Assembly: GCF_020524165.1 (NCBI RefSeq) | Contig: NZ_JAIVKU010000005.1 | Coordinates: forward strand, 744,001 to 808,000 | Direction of reading: 5' to 3' | From: Guptibacillus hwajinpoensis | GTDB taxonomy: Bacteria; Bacillota; Bacilli; Bacillales; Guptibacillaceae | DNA length: 64,000 bases | Part shown: positions 24,509 to 32,574 of the stretch, one piece after another | Numbering within the stretch: position 1 is the stretch's first letter | Layout of the letters: every line of letters begins with the position of its first letter | Program-made: the position numbers and the translations under genes | Notes under the pieces: generated by a model | Seen by the model: the letters and a program-made list of their open reading frames with translations, nothing else | Database searches by the model: none | What the model was told of the DNA's origin: nothing

Positions 24509-24519
24509 AGAAAATAAAG

Positions 24520-24548
24520 ATCCCCGTTACTTTTGAAGTGACGGGGAT
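24520..24548. terminator. Bidirectional terminator
   Basis: ATCCCCGT and ACGGGGAT form the core of a 13-bp stem with one G-T pair and a TTG loop, between the convergent DUF2202 and iadA genes. Confidence 0.8.
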
Positions 24549-24559
24549 TCATTTCGATC

Positions 24560-25726
24560 CTATTCAAACGTTCCTTTCACAAGACACTCTCTAGCTTCTA
24601 CCATCTTTCTTCCTCGAGCAAACACGGTATCAATCTGAAAATCTGAGTCTACAATGACCAGATCTGCATCCTTCTCGACTGCAATCTCGCCTTTTTGACC
24701 TAACCTTAATAACGACGCTGGGTTTTTCGTTATCACTTTAACAGCATCCGAAATCGGTACCCCATCTTCAACGATTGCATCTCGCACTTCTTTATATAGC
24801 GAAGCAACAGAACCGATCTGTAATCCTTCAAACTCACCTGAAGCATTGAAAGCAGGTAAGCTCGCCTGCCCATCAGAAGTAAAGGTGATTCGTTCCACCG
24901 GGACACCCGCTGCAAGAGCAAGCTTTAGTCCGGTACTGCACTTCACTTCCCCTTCTTCAAGAAATTGAGGAATCGTACTTGTTGTAAAATCAATGTTCCC
25001 ACCTTTTTTCGCATAAGCGACTCCGGCATTGAAAAGCTCTTCCGTCCGATTAATATGAGTTGGATGAAACGTCTTAATCGGGATATCGGTTGTTTCAACT
25101 ACTCGCTCAAGGAGCGACAGTTTGGAAGGACTGTCTCCTAAATGAACATTAACAATGCCTGCTTTTCCTGAAAGCATCCCACCAATCCTTGCAGCGGAAG
25201 CGATCTTGGCCATCTCTTCTACCGTTGGCTGAGAAGAACGATGATCACTGATCGCGATCTCGCCCGCTCCAATGACGCGATCAATTAAAATAATGTCATC
25301 TTCAATTTTCCCTGTTAACGTTTTTACCGGTACTTGATAACTCCCTGTATGCACATAACACGTAATGCCTTCTTCTTCTAGTCCGCGGGCTTTGGCAATG
25401 AGGTCAGGCATTGTACGTGTTGTGCCATCTGTCCCGATTACCCCAACAATCGTCGTTACCCCAGCACGCGTCGCTTTCGATAACATCAATTCTGGCGTTC
25501 TGGTGCGATAGCTACCTTCACCACCACCCCCTGTAATATGAACGTGAGAATCAATGAATCCTGGAAAAATGATCTTCCCATTCGCATCAATCACCTCATG
25601 CGGAAGGGTATCAGGTAGTTCAATTCCCTCCTCGATCAGCGCGATTTTATCAAAAGCTAGTAATAGATCTTTCTTCCCTAAATAATCAGGATTATAGATT
25701 TCGGCATTTCTGATGACTGTAAGCAT
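24560..25726 (-). CDS. iadA: Beta-aspartyl (isoaspartyl) dipeptidase
   Basis: A 388-residue amidohydrolase of the M38 type, near the 390 residues of E. coli IadA. Metal motifs: FIDSHVHITGGGGEG (His61, His63), AISDHRSSQPT, NVHLGDS, FHPTHINR and TFTSDGQAS (catalytic Asp). Glu156 in GAGEIAISDHR lies near the position where E. coli IadA is reported to have its carbamylated lysine; check this by alignment. It cleaves beta-Asp-X dipeptides in the cytoplasm. It is second in the yfcC-iadA operon, with a 21-bp gap and GGAGG before the ATG, under a sigma-54 promoter. Confidence 0.93.
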   Translation of the reverse strand: MLTVIRNAEIYNPDYLGKKDLLLAFDKIALIEEGIELPDTLPHEVIDANGKIIFPGFIDSHVHITGGGGEGSYRTRTPELMLSKATRAGVTTIVGVIGTDGTTRTMPDLIAKARGLEEEGITCYVHTGSYQVPVKTLTGKIEDDIILIDRVIGAGEIAISDHRSSQPTVEEMAKIASAARIGGMLSGKAGIVNVHLGDSPSKLSLLERVVETTDIPIKTFHPTHINRTEELFNAGVAYAKKGGNIDFTTSTIPQFLEEGEVKCSTGLKLALAAGVPVERITFTSDGQASLPAFNASGEFEGLQIGSVASLYKEVRDAIVEDGVPISDAVKVITKNPASLLRLGQKGEIAVEKDADLVIVDSDFQIDTVFARGRKMVEARECLVKGTFE

Positions 25727-25747
25727 TGTCTTTCCTCCAAACGGTTG

Positions 25748-27259
25748 TTACTGAAAGCTCATGAGCGACGCTGTAATCACAAAAACAGACGCAAGAACAA
25801 ACAGCAATATTTGAAACTTGATAATAAATTTAAACCATGTGCCCCAATCCATTCTAGCTGCCCCAAGCGTCCCCATAAGAGCAGCTGATGTCGGCACAAT
25901 AATATTTGTAAGCCCGTCACCAAGCTGGAACGCAAGTACGGCAACCTGACGCGTGACGCCAGCGATGTCAGAAAGCGGGGCCATTAGCGGCATTGTGAGG
26001 GCTGCCTGCCCACTTCCAGAAACGACAAAGAAATTAAAGACAGACTGAAAAACAAACATAAACCACGCTGACATAGCAGCCGGGAAATCATCAACTAAAT
26101 TTCCCGCACTATATAACATTGTATTTAAGACTGAAGGTTCACCTGCTGCATCACCACCAAGAATAATGACGATTCCCTTGGCCATCCCAACAATTAATGC
26201 TGCAGGTAATAAATCTTTTGCACCCTCTGTAAAACCTTCCGCAATATCATTTACCTTCATGCCGTTTAGTTTAAAAATAACGGCAATTAAACCTGCAACA
26301 AGCCCAATCGTAAAGAACTGAGTGGCGATCTCTGGAATATAGTAAGCATGCTCAATCACACCCCAAATAATCCATCCGATTCCCGCTACAAGGGTTAAAA
26401 CAACCAATCCATGGCCAAGCGTGAATTTGCTTTCTAAATCCTGGTTCTGATTGTACTCTTTGAAGTAGCGATTCGCATCTGTACTAAGGGATTTTCTCGG
26501 ATCTTTCCGAACACCATTCGCATACCACATCGTATAAGCAATTCCAATGATCGTGAAAACAATCCACATCACCATTCGGAATGGTGCCCCTGATAATACA
26601 GGAATACCCGATACTCCCTGAGCAATCGCTACACTAAACGGGTTCATCCACGAAGTTGCGAATCCAATTTGCGTCGCAACATAGGTGATCATCACGCCAG
26701 TAATGGCATCATACCCGAGCGCTACGACAAGTGGGATCAGAATCATTGCAAACGCAATCGCTTCCTCTCCCATTCCAAAAACAGCTCCACCGAGTGAAAA
26801 TAAAAAGAACATAATGGGAATAATGAGTACTTCTCTGCCCTTGGTTTTATCAATAATGGAGAGGATCCCTTGATCGATAGCCTTTGTGCGCATAATTATC
26901 CCAAAAGCCCCACCAATAATTAAGATAAAGGCGACAACCCCGACAGCAGATCCCCATTTATCACCGGATACTAATCCTTCAAAAACATAATTCAGAAAAC
27001 CTGTTCCACCATAAGGTTCAAATAATGAAATCCCTTCACGAACTGCATCTCCACCATCATCCGTTACATATTTAAAGCTGTCCGGAATAAGAACGGTTTT
27101 CGTTTGTTCCTCCCCTTGCTGGACGTAGGTGACATCCTCTGTTTCAAACGTTCCTTTTGGAATAAAGTACGTTAGAGCGGCTGCAGCCAATACAACAAAA
27201 AACACAATCACAAACGTATGAGGCATTTTCATTTCTCTTTTTCTCTTTTCTTGTTCCAT
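25748..27259 (-). CDS. yfcC: YfcC family transporter
   Basis: A 503-residue membrane protein with about 12 hydrophobic segments. It belongs to the YfcC/DcuC-like superfamily (usual length about 505). Typical segments are GFLNYVFEGLVSG, GGAFGIIMRTKAID, MGEEAIAFAMILIPL and QLGDGLTNIIVPTSAALMGTLG. Relatives import C4-dicarboxylates, basic amino acids or dipeptides. The ATG at 27259 has GGAAGGGG at suitable spacing; the ORF is open nine codons further up. As first gene of the operon with iadA, it probably imports isoaspartyl dipeptides; this is contextual inference. Confidence 0.88.
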   Translation of the reverse strand: MEQEKRKREMKMPHTFVIVFFVVLAAAALTYFIPKGTFETEDVTYVQQGEEQTKTVLIPDSFKYVTDDGGDAVREGISLFEPYGGTGFLNYVFEGLVSGDKWGSAVGVVAFILIIGGAFGIIMRTKAIDQGILSIIDKTKGREVLIIPIMFFLFSLGGAVFGMGEEAIAFAMILIPLVVALGYDAITGVMITYVATQIGFATSWMNPFSVAIAQGVSGIPVLSGAPFRMVMWIVFTIIGIAYTMWYANGVRKDPRKSLSTDANRYFKEYNQNQDLESKFTLGHGLVVLTLVAGIGWIIWGVIEHAYYIPEIATQFFTIGLVAGLIAVIFKLNGMKVNDIAEGFTEGAKDLLPAALIVGMAKGIVIILGGDAAGEPSVLNTMLYSAGNLVDDFPAAMSAWFMFVFQSVFNFFVVSGSGQAALTMPLMAPLSDIAGVTRQVAVLAFQLGDGLTNIIVPTSAALMGTLGAARMDWGTWFKFIIKFQILLFVLASVFVITASLMSFQ

Positions 27260-27306
27260 TTTTCCCCTTCCTTCCGTTTTAATCATGATTTCCTATCTAA
27301 TAAACA

Positions 27307-27323
27307 CGCAAGTTTCATGCCAA
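27307..27323 (-). promoter_or_regulatory. Sigma-54 promoter of yfcC-iadA
   Basis: On the minus strand TTGGCATGAAACTTGCG matches the -24/-12 consensus TTGGCACN5TTGCW with GG and GC at the correct 10-bp distance. It lies about 48 bp before the yfcC ATG. A sigma-54 activator gene is divergent and adjacent. Confidence 0.88.
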
Positions 27324-27366
27324 CTCTACCAACACTCGAATTGTCCGAAAAATCATGATAATAAAC

Positions 27367-27414
27367 AACCAATTGGTTCTATTAAGTTTTTTTTGGTGTT
27401 AATATAGAACCAAT
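27367..27414. promoter_or_regulatory. Upstream activator sites for the sigma-54 activator
   Basis: ATTGGTTCTAT (27372-27382) and ATAGAACCAAT (27404-27414) form a perfect 11-bp inverted repeat with centres 32 bp apart. AACCAATTGGTT (27367-27378) is an overlapping 12-bp palindrome. These lie about 65-105 bp upstream of the -12 element, the usual distance for enhancer sites. The right half-site is also just before the activator's own start codon, which suggests autoregulation. Confidence 0.75.
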
Positions 27415-27438
27415 AAGATTGAAAAAGGTGTGAATAAC

Positions 27439-29481
27439 TTGAAACGACCGACCTTAACGCTCATAGCCGGGAGCACGCAAACGAAAACAGTGCTTTATGA
27501 TCAATTGCAACAATTAGCAGGCGACTACATAGCCGTAAGAGCTTTTGCGATCGACGAAACATTACCTCATCAGATTGATGATCATGTTATTTTATACTCT
27601 TCGGAAACAACCAAAAAGGAAGCTGCTTCACTAAGCGTCATAACAGGAGTCGAATCCATTGTTGGAAAACGAACAATCCGTCATGACTACATCGATCGCC
27701 TTCTTACGATTCCACAAGGGGAAAGAGTATTAATGGTAAATGATGATGATCCCTCTACCATTGATGTGATCGAATCTCTTTACCAACTGGGGATTAATCA
27801 TGTGACGTTTCTTCCATTTAAACGAGGGCAAATGTATTACGATAATATTGAAGTTGCCGTTTCTCCAGGCGAAACGCACTTATGTCCCTCCTATATCCCA
27901 ACGATCCTTGATATCGGGGTAAGACCTTTTGATATGGCGACCATCATTAATGTGATGGATTATTTTCAACTAGACGACTCTGTTTCTTCCAAAGTTTCAG
28001 AGCGCTATATCAGAAGTATGATTGCCTTACATCGGAAGATTCTAGTCGCTGAGCAAGAGGCATTACGAACAACGGAGCATTACCAGAACGTTGTGAATAC
28101 CGTGGACGATGGCATATTAGCAATTAATAAAGAAAAGAAGATCACTTTATTTAACCAGAGGCTTGAAGCCCTGTTCCAACTTCAGGCGAACGATGTGATT
28201 GGCCTCCCCATTTCGAATGTAGTCGATCAAGATCTTCAAGAATTTATGATAAATGGAGCAGAAGAAAATAAATTTGTCTCCATGAACGGAGTAGATGTGG
28301 TCGCTTTTCGTCAATCGATCCCAAATGAAGTATCGACCGTTGTCACTTTTAAGAGCGTAAACCAAGCATTCGAAATTGAAAAAACTGCCCAGCGAGAGCA
28401 ACATAAAAAAGGTTTTGCTGCCAAATATGATTTTGATGACATTCTCGGTGAACATCCACTTCTTCTCGAACGCGTTCGCATCGCAAAAAAACTTGCCATC
28501 GCTGAGCATCCAGTGCTCATAAATGGTGAAACAGGTGTTGGCAAAGAGCTTTTCGCACACGCCATTCACCGGTCATCTCTTCGTAAGAATGGGCCGTTTA
28601 TTGCGATTAATTGCAGCGCTTTAACCGAAACGCTTTTAGAAAGTGAACTGTTCGGATATGAAGAAGGCACCTTTACAGGAGCACAGCGCGGCGGAAAGAA
28701 AGGATTGTTTGAACTTGCGGATAACGGTACGATCTTCTTAGATGAAATTGGCGATATTAGCGCAACCGTTCAAGCGCACTTATTACGCGTTCTTCAAGAA
28801 AAAGAAATTAGAAGAATTGGGGGAAGGAAAATTACTCCGATTAACGTGAGAGTCATTGCTGCGACGAACAAAAACCTTGAACAAAAAATCATCGAAGGCA
28901 CGTTTCGCTCTGATTTATTTTATCGGTTAAATGTTCTCCAACTTTCCATTCCCCCACTACGTGATCGTAAAAGCGACATTCAATTACTGACAAACTATTT
29001 TGTGACAAAAAGCGGAACCTGGATGAAAGTAGATCCACAAGTCATTGAAGCGTTTATCAAGCATCAATGGCCAGGGAATATACGAGAACTAAAAAGCATG
29101 ATCGACTATGCGCTTGTCGTCGCAAGTGGTTCTACGATTACAATGGATGACCTCCCACACCAGCGACTTCAATCCAGAACACAAGAGATCCCCCTCCCGG
29201 TAAGTAGCATCGATGCAAAGGATCATTACGTGATTCTGCAGATCATGAAAACCCGAAATGATGAAGGGAAACCAGCAAGTCGTGATTTTCTTTCAAAGGA
29301 AAGTGCCACTTTTTCACATGAGCTTTCCCCACAGCAAATCCGATTACGCTTAAACGATCTTGAAAACAAAGGATATGTTGTAAAAGGACGTGGACGCGCA
29401 GGCACACAAATTACATTGGAAGGTGAGCAGTATTTAGCTCAGCTACTATCACACGAAAAAGCCGCTAGGGAACTTCCCTAA
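27439..29481 (+). CDS. Sigma-54-dependent transcriptional activator, PrpR_N-PAS-AAA
   Basis: About 680 residues from TTG 27439, the start with usable Shine-Dalgarno spacing (GTG 27430 is the longer choice and is used for numbering here). Domains: PrpR_N-like sensor (about 8-190), PAS (about 210-310), sigma-54 AAA+ domain (about 335-565) with Walker A GETGVGK (366-372), GTFTGA (413-418, a variant of the sigma-54-contacting GAFTGA loop), Walker B FLDEI and the R-finger region FRSDLFYRL. The C-terminus is not a Fis-type HTH but a winged-helix-like segment (LSPQQIRLRLNDLENKGYVV). It should activate yfcC-iadA with sigma-54. Confidence 0.92.
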   Translation: MKRPTLTLIAGSTQTKTVLYDQLQQLAGDYIAVRAFAIDETLPHQIDDHVILYSSETTKKEAASLSVITGVESIVGKRTIRHDYIDRLLTIPQGERVLMVNDDDPSTIDVIESLYQLGINHVTFLPFKRGQMYYDNIEVAVSPGETHLCPSYIPTILDIGVRPFDMATIINVMDYFQLDDSVSSKVSERYIRSMIALHRKILVAEQEALRTTEHYQNVVNTVDDGILAINKEKKITLFNQRLEALFQLQANDVIGLPISNVVDQDLQEFMINGAEENKFVSMNGVDVVAFRQSIPNEVSTVVTFKSVNQAFEIEKTAQREQHKKGFAAKYDFDDILGEHPLLLERVRIAKKLAIAEHPVLINGETGVGKELFAHAIHRSSLRKNGPFIAINCSALTETLLESELFGYEEGTFTGAQRGGKKGLFELADNGTIFLDEIGDISATVQAHLLRVLQEKEIRRIGGRKITPINVRVIAATNKNLEQKIIEGTFRSDLFYRLNVLQLSIPPLRDRKSDIQLLTNYFVTKSGTWMKVDPQVIEAFIKHQWPGNIRELKSMIDYALVVASGSTITMDDLPHQRLQSRTQEIPLPVSSIDAKDHYVILQIMKTRNDEGKPASRDFLSKESATFSHELSPQQIRLRLNDLENKGYVVKGRGRAGTQITLEGEQYLAQLLSHEKAARELP

Positions 29482-29488
29482 CGGCTTT
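29458..29488. terminator. Terminator between the activator and LLM genes
   Basis: AAAGCCG(C)TAGGGAA pairs with TTCCCTA(A)CGGCTTT around a single C and is followed by CGTTTT. It contains the activator stop codon. Confidence 0.82.
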
Positions 29489-29492
29489 CGTT

Positions 29493-30446
29493 TTATCGGG
29501 CTGGAAAATGAGGGACAACTTCTTCCCCGAGCTCTTGAATCACTTCGTCTGCGGGACGGTTGCTATCAAAGAGCGCAAAGAAGAGATGATTAACTCCAGC
29601 TTCTTTATAAATATTCAGAAGATCGATCAGCACGTTCCTTCCAATACGAAAACCTAATCGAATTGGTGTTGGCTGTTCATTCGGATCTTCCGCCAAATCC
29701 AGGTGCATCGGTTGGCTAAATGGTTTAAAAACACCGGGATGATATTTTTCTGAGAGCTCTCTCCAAGCTGAAATCGCTTCTCTTTGTTGAACTGGACCTC
29801 GAGGGTAGTACATCCATCCATCACCATGTTCCGCGAACCACTCCATCGATTGTTGCGCAAATCCTGTAATAAATGTGGGTACTCGTTGAGCCGGTTTCGG
29901 TACCAAATTCCCACCATGAATCGTTCCTTGTTCAGAGTGAATCGACGGAAATTCTTGATAAAGGGCATCATTTAAATAATGGAAAGCTTCCACAAAGCTT
30001 TGACCACGATTGGCATGGGAAGCATTTAACCCACGAAAATCAGATTGCCTGTCTCCTGACGATACACCAAGAAACAGTCTTTCAGGGAAAAGTTGATCGA
30101 TTGTCGCTACTTCCTTTGCTACCCGCAATGGATGACGCAGCGGCAGTACAGCCGCTGCAGTACCAAGACCAATCTTTGTTGTGTTTGATGCGAGATAGGT
30201 TAAATAGATCATCATATCGTAAATTTGACCGGTCGCGGGATCACCGAATTGCGGATCCTTGAGAAGTACATCACGTAGCCACAATGCCGTGAAGCCATAC
30301 TCCTCTGCAGCCTGAGCGAGCTCTACCTGCTTTTCCATCGTCGGTGTACTGAACTGATAATTTTCAAGCGGAATATGAAGACCAAGCGTTAGTTCATCTT
30401 TTTGATACGTTCTATTGTAGGCATAATGCTTTTCAAATACAGTCAT
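29493..30446 (-). CDS. LLM class flavin-dependent oxidoreductase
   Basis: A 317-residue luciferase-like monooxygenase. The TIM-barrel motifs include LAQAAEEYGFTALWLRDV, TTKIGLGTAAAVLPLRHPLRVAKE (cut here between two matches), and LFLGVSSGDRQSDFRGL, typical of a TIGR03571-like subgroup. It uses FMNH2 or F420-like flavin cofactors on an unknown substrate. It lies 12 bp downstream of an MFS gene and is cotranscribed with it. TAGGAGG precedes the ATG. Confidence 0.87.
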   Translation of the reverse strand: MTVFEKHYAYNRTYQKDELTLGLHIPLENYQFSTPTMEKQVELAQAAEEYGFTALWLRDVLLKDPQFGDPATGQIYDMMIYLTYLASNTTKIGLGTAAAVLPLRHPLRVAKEVATIDQLFPERLFLGVSSGDRQSDFRGLNASHANRGQSFVEAFHYLNDALYQEFPSIHSEQGTIHGGNLVPKPAQRVPTFITGFAQQSMEWFAEHGDGWMYYPRGPVQQREAISAWRELSEKYHPGVFKPFSQPMHLDLAEDPNEQPTPIRLGFRIGRNVLIDLLNIYKEAGVNHLFFALFDSNRPADEVIQELGEEVVPHFPAR

Positions 30447-30458
30447 ATTCAGAGCCTC

Positions 30459-31664
30459 CTACGCTTTTCTTTCCATCGCACGAAGCCAGCCTGTAAGGGC
30501 AACGGCTCCTACGACCATAATCGCACCAATCCAAGGAGTGTGAATAAGACCAATGGAATCTACGATCACACCACCAACAAAAGAGCCAATGGCAATTCCC
30601 ACATTAAACGCGGCAATGTTTAAAGCTGATGCTACGTTTACCGCTGATGGTACATATTTTTCAGCAAGATTAACGACTAGTACTTGCAAACCAGGAACAT
30701 TCATGAAAGCAAACAATCCCATAAAGAAGATTGTCATAATACCTGCCACTTTAAACGGGATGGCAAATGTCATCACGAACAGAATGATCGCTTGCAGGAC
30801 AAACATCCAGAACAACGCTTTTAATGGATTTTTATCCGATGCTTTACCGCCAATCACATTCCCAATCGCAACGGCCACACCATAAACAAGTAAAATGACA
30901 CTAACAAATTTGGCACTCAGACCTGTTACATCTTCAAGAAGCGGTGCTAAATACGTAAAAGCAACAAACGTACCACCATAACCTAGTGCTGTAATGGCAA
31001 ATGCTAAGAGTAATTTTCCATTCTTTAAAATCTTCAACTGTTCACTAAATTTGGCTGGTGGTGCTTCTTTCAAATCTTTTGGCACGAGAATCGCACTTGC
31101 GATAATACCAATGACACCAAGAATGGCGACCCCAAGAAATGTTGCTCTCCAACCAAACGCTTGTCCAATAAATGTACCAAGCGGAACACCTGTTACGGTA
31201 GCAACGGTTAATCCTGTAAACATAAAGGCAATCGCACTTGCTCGTTTATTTTCCGGAACGAGATCTGCCGCAATCGTTGAACCGATTGAGAAGAAAATAC
31301 CGTGTGAGAAAGCCGTAATAAATCTCGCAACAAGCAACAAGCCAAATGATGTCGATATTCCTGCAACAAGGTTACCAATAATAAAAACGACCATTAATGA
31401 CATCAAGAGCGTTTTCCGATTCATCTTTCCAGTTAAAGCCGTTAGTATCGGAGCACCAATCGCTACCCCAATGGCGTAGCCTGAAATCAGCAGCCCAGCC
31501 AGTGTAATTGAAATCGATAAGTCATCTGCAATAGAAGATAGAAGTCCTACAGGAACAAATTCGGTTGTCCCAATTCCAAATGCACTAATCGCAAGTGCTA
31601 AAAGAGCGAGAGTACCGCTTGATTTTTCTTTCGATTTTGACATTGTATGTGTTTGAGAACTCAT
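30459..31664 (-). CDS. MFS transporter, DHA1 (YdhP/AraJ-like) efflux family
   Basis: A 401-residue, 12-TM efflux protein from the ATG at 31664, which has AAGGAGG 10 nt upstream. Motif FGIGTTEFVPVGLLSSIADD (TM1) is characteristic of the YdhP/AraJ/NepI-type DHA1 subfamily. GAPILTALTGKMNRKTLL is motif A and VTGVPLGTFIGQAFGWRATF motif C. It probably exports a drug, sugar or nucleoside. Its upstream region is rich in GTAC-type palindromes and a very stable hairpin, so expression is likely tightly regulated, perhaps by an HxlR- or MarR-type protein. Confidence 0.9.
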   Translation of the reverse strand: MSSQTHTMSKSKEKSSGTLALLALAISAFGIGTTEFVPVGLLSSIADDLSISITLAGLLISGYAIGVAIGAPILTALTGKMNRKTLLMSLMVVFIIGNLVAGISTSFGLLLVARFITAFSHGIFFSIGSTIAADLVPENKRASAIAFMFTGLTVATVTGVPLGTFIGQAFGWRATFLGVAILGVIGIIASAILVPKDLKEAPPAKFSEQLKILKNGKLLLAFAITALGYGGTFVAFTYLAPLLEDVTGLSAKFVSVILLVYGVAVAIGNVIGGKASDKNPLKALFWMFVLQAIILFVMTFAIPFKVAGIMTIFFMGLFAFMNVPGLQVLVVNLAEKYVPSAVNVASALNIAAFNVGIAIGSFVGGVIVDSIGLIHTPWIGAIMVVGAVALTGWLRAMERKA

Positions 31665-31693
31665 AAAGCGAATTCCTCCTTGAAATTTTTTTA

Positions 31694-31734
31694 GTACCGA
31701 AATGAAAGGGAGGCGCCTCCCCATTCGGCGGTAC
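31694..31734 (-). promoter_or_regulatory. Stable leader hairpin upstream of the MFS gene
   Basis: Inner 14-bp palindrome GGGAGGCGCCTCCC and outer pairs GTACCG/CGGTAC form a 41-nt hairpin with a small asymmetry, ending 14 nt before AAGGAGG of the MFS gene. There is no T-run, so a terminator is unlikely. It could affect translation or mRNA stability. Confidence 0.55.
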
Positions 31735-31767
31735 AACTGATTATGCATCCTTCTAGACAATATTGGA

Positions 31768-31940
31768 AGTACGTACTTTTTTGTAACGCAGTACCTAAAA
31801 AGTACGATAGGTACTTATTAGTGCCCATCCCATCAGTTAAAACCAATAGGAACAAGCTGACTCTGATTATGCGCTCGTTCAGTCTATCTGAAAAGTACGC
31901 ACTTTGCCGTAATATAGGCACCTACAAGTGCCTAATGGGT
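31768..31940. promoter_or_regulatory. GTAC-rich palindrome cluster upstream of the MFS gene
   Basis: Within a 342-bp gap (31665-32006) two related blocks occur. Block 1 has AAGTACGTACTT (31768-31779) and then GTACCTA, N10, TAGGTAC. Block 2 (about 31891-31935) has AAGTACGCACTTT and then GGCACCTACAAGTGCC. Repeated AGTAC/GTACCTA half-sites suggest a multi-site operator. The rest of the gap holds only the leader hairpin and a terminator. A spurious 80-codon ORF there is ignored. Confidence 0.55.
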
Positions 31941-31965
31941 CACATCAATAGCTTTACACACAAAA

Positions 31966-31994
31966 AAACTCCCGCTATCGTTTAGCGGGAGTTT
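31966..31994 (-). terminator. Terminator of the NTF2-like gene
   Basis: AAACTCCCGCTA pairs perfectly with TAGCGGGAGTTT and is followed by a T7 run on the minus strand. Confidence 0.88.
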
Positions 31995-32006
31995 GGAATA
32001 CCACTT

Positions 32007-32429
32007 TTATTCTTTTTTAAAAGAGAGGGTTTCAACATGGTCACTCGGAATTCCAGCTTCAATATAACTTCTAATAAGCTTCCAATTGCCCTGAACCTCT
32101 TTTCGAAACGTATTAAAAAAGACATTCCCTGTTTCACTTTGTTTCCCATCTACTTCAATAGAAGCAAATATAATGGCAAGCATTTCATTTCGTCGAAGCG
32201 GTGTAACAGTAAGCTTCTTTAAGATCCATTTCGTCCCATCTTTTTGAAAAGAGGTAAACGCTTGATCCCAGCCTTGAATTGATTCCTCATATCCAAAATC
32301 GTATAATTCTGATTGACTTGAGATCTCTCTAGCCTGATACGTATCGCTTATTCTAACCTTTATCTCATCTAACGAAGAGTTCTGCCAACTCGTTAGAAAA
32401 TCATCTAAAAATTCTTGAAATCCGCTCAT
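32007..32429 (-). CDS. NTF2-like/SnoaL-type hypothetical protein
   Basis: A 140-residue protein from the ATG at 32429, supported by AAGGAG 8-10 nt upstream. The order helix (FQEFLDDFLTSWQNSSLDEI), then several beta strands with a closing TFRKEVQGNWKLIRSYIEAG, is the cone-shaped fold of NTF2/DUF4440-like proteins. These bind small hydrophobic ligands or are subunits of other enzymes. No catalytic residues can be assigned. It is monocistronic, between the MFS promoter region and prfC. Confidence 0.7.
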   Translation of the reverse strand: MSGFQEFLDDFLTSWQNSSLDEIKVRISDTYQAREISSQSELYDFGYEESIQGWDQAFTSFQKDGTKWILKKLTVTPLRRNEMLAIIFASIEVDGKQSETGNVFFNTFRKEVQGNWKLIRSYIEAGIPSDHVETLSFKKE

Positions 32430-32574
32430 AGCTATCTCTCTCCTTTCTCTTTCCATTTCTAGATCCGTTCAAGTAATTCCTTCTCATACTTTTCCTGCCC
32501 TTTACGCAATAGGAACAACCGTAAGAATATGTTATATTACATAAGAAGTGATATTGAAAGGACTAAATGACATA

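Noticed and set aside
30994..31479. 161-codon plus-strand ORF opposite the MFS gene
   Set aside because: It is a shadow frame of the MFS transporter with no start signal or plausible composition.
31743..31985. 80-codon plus-strand ORF in the MFS upstream region
   Set aside because: It has no ribosome binding site, overlaps the operator-like palindromes and has no recognisable product.
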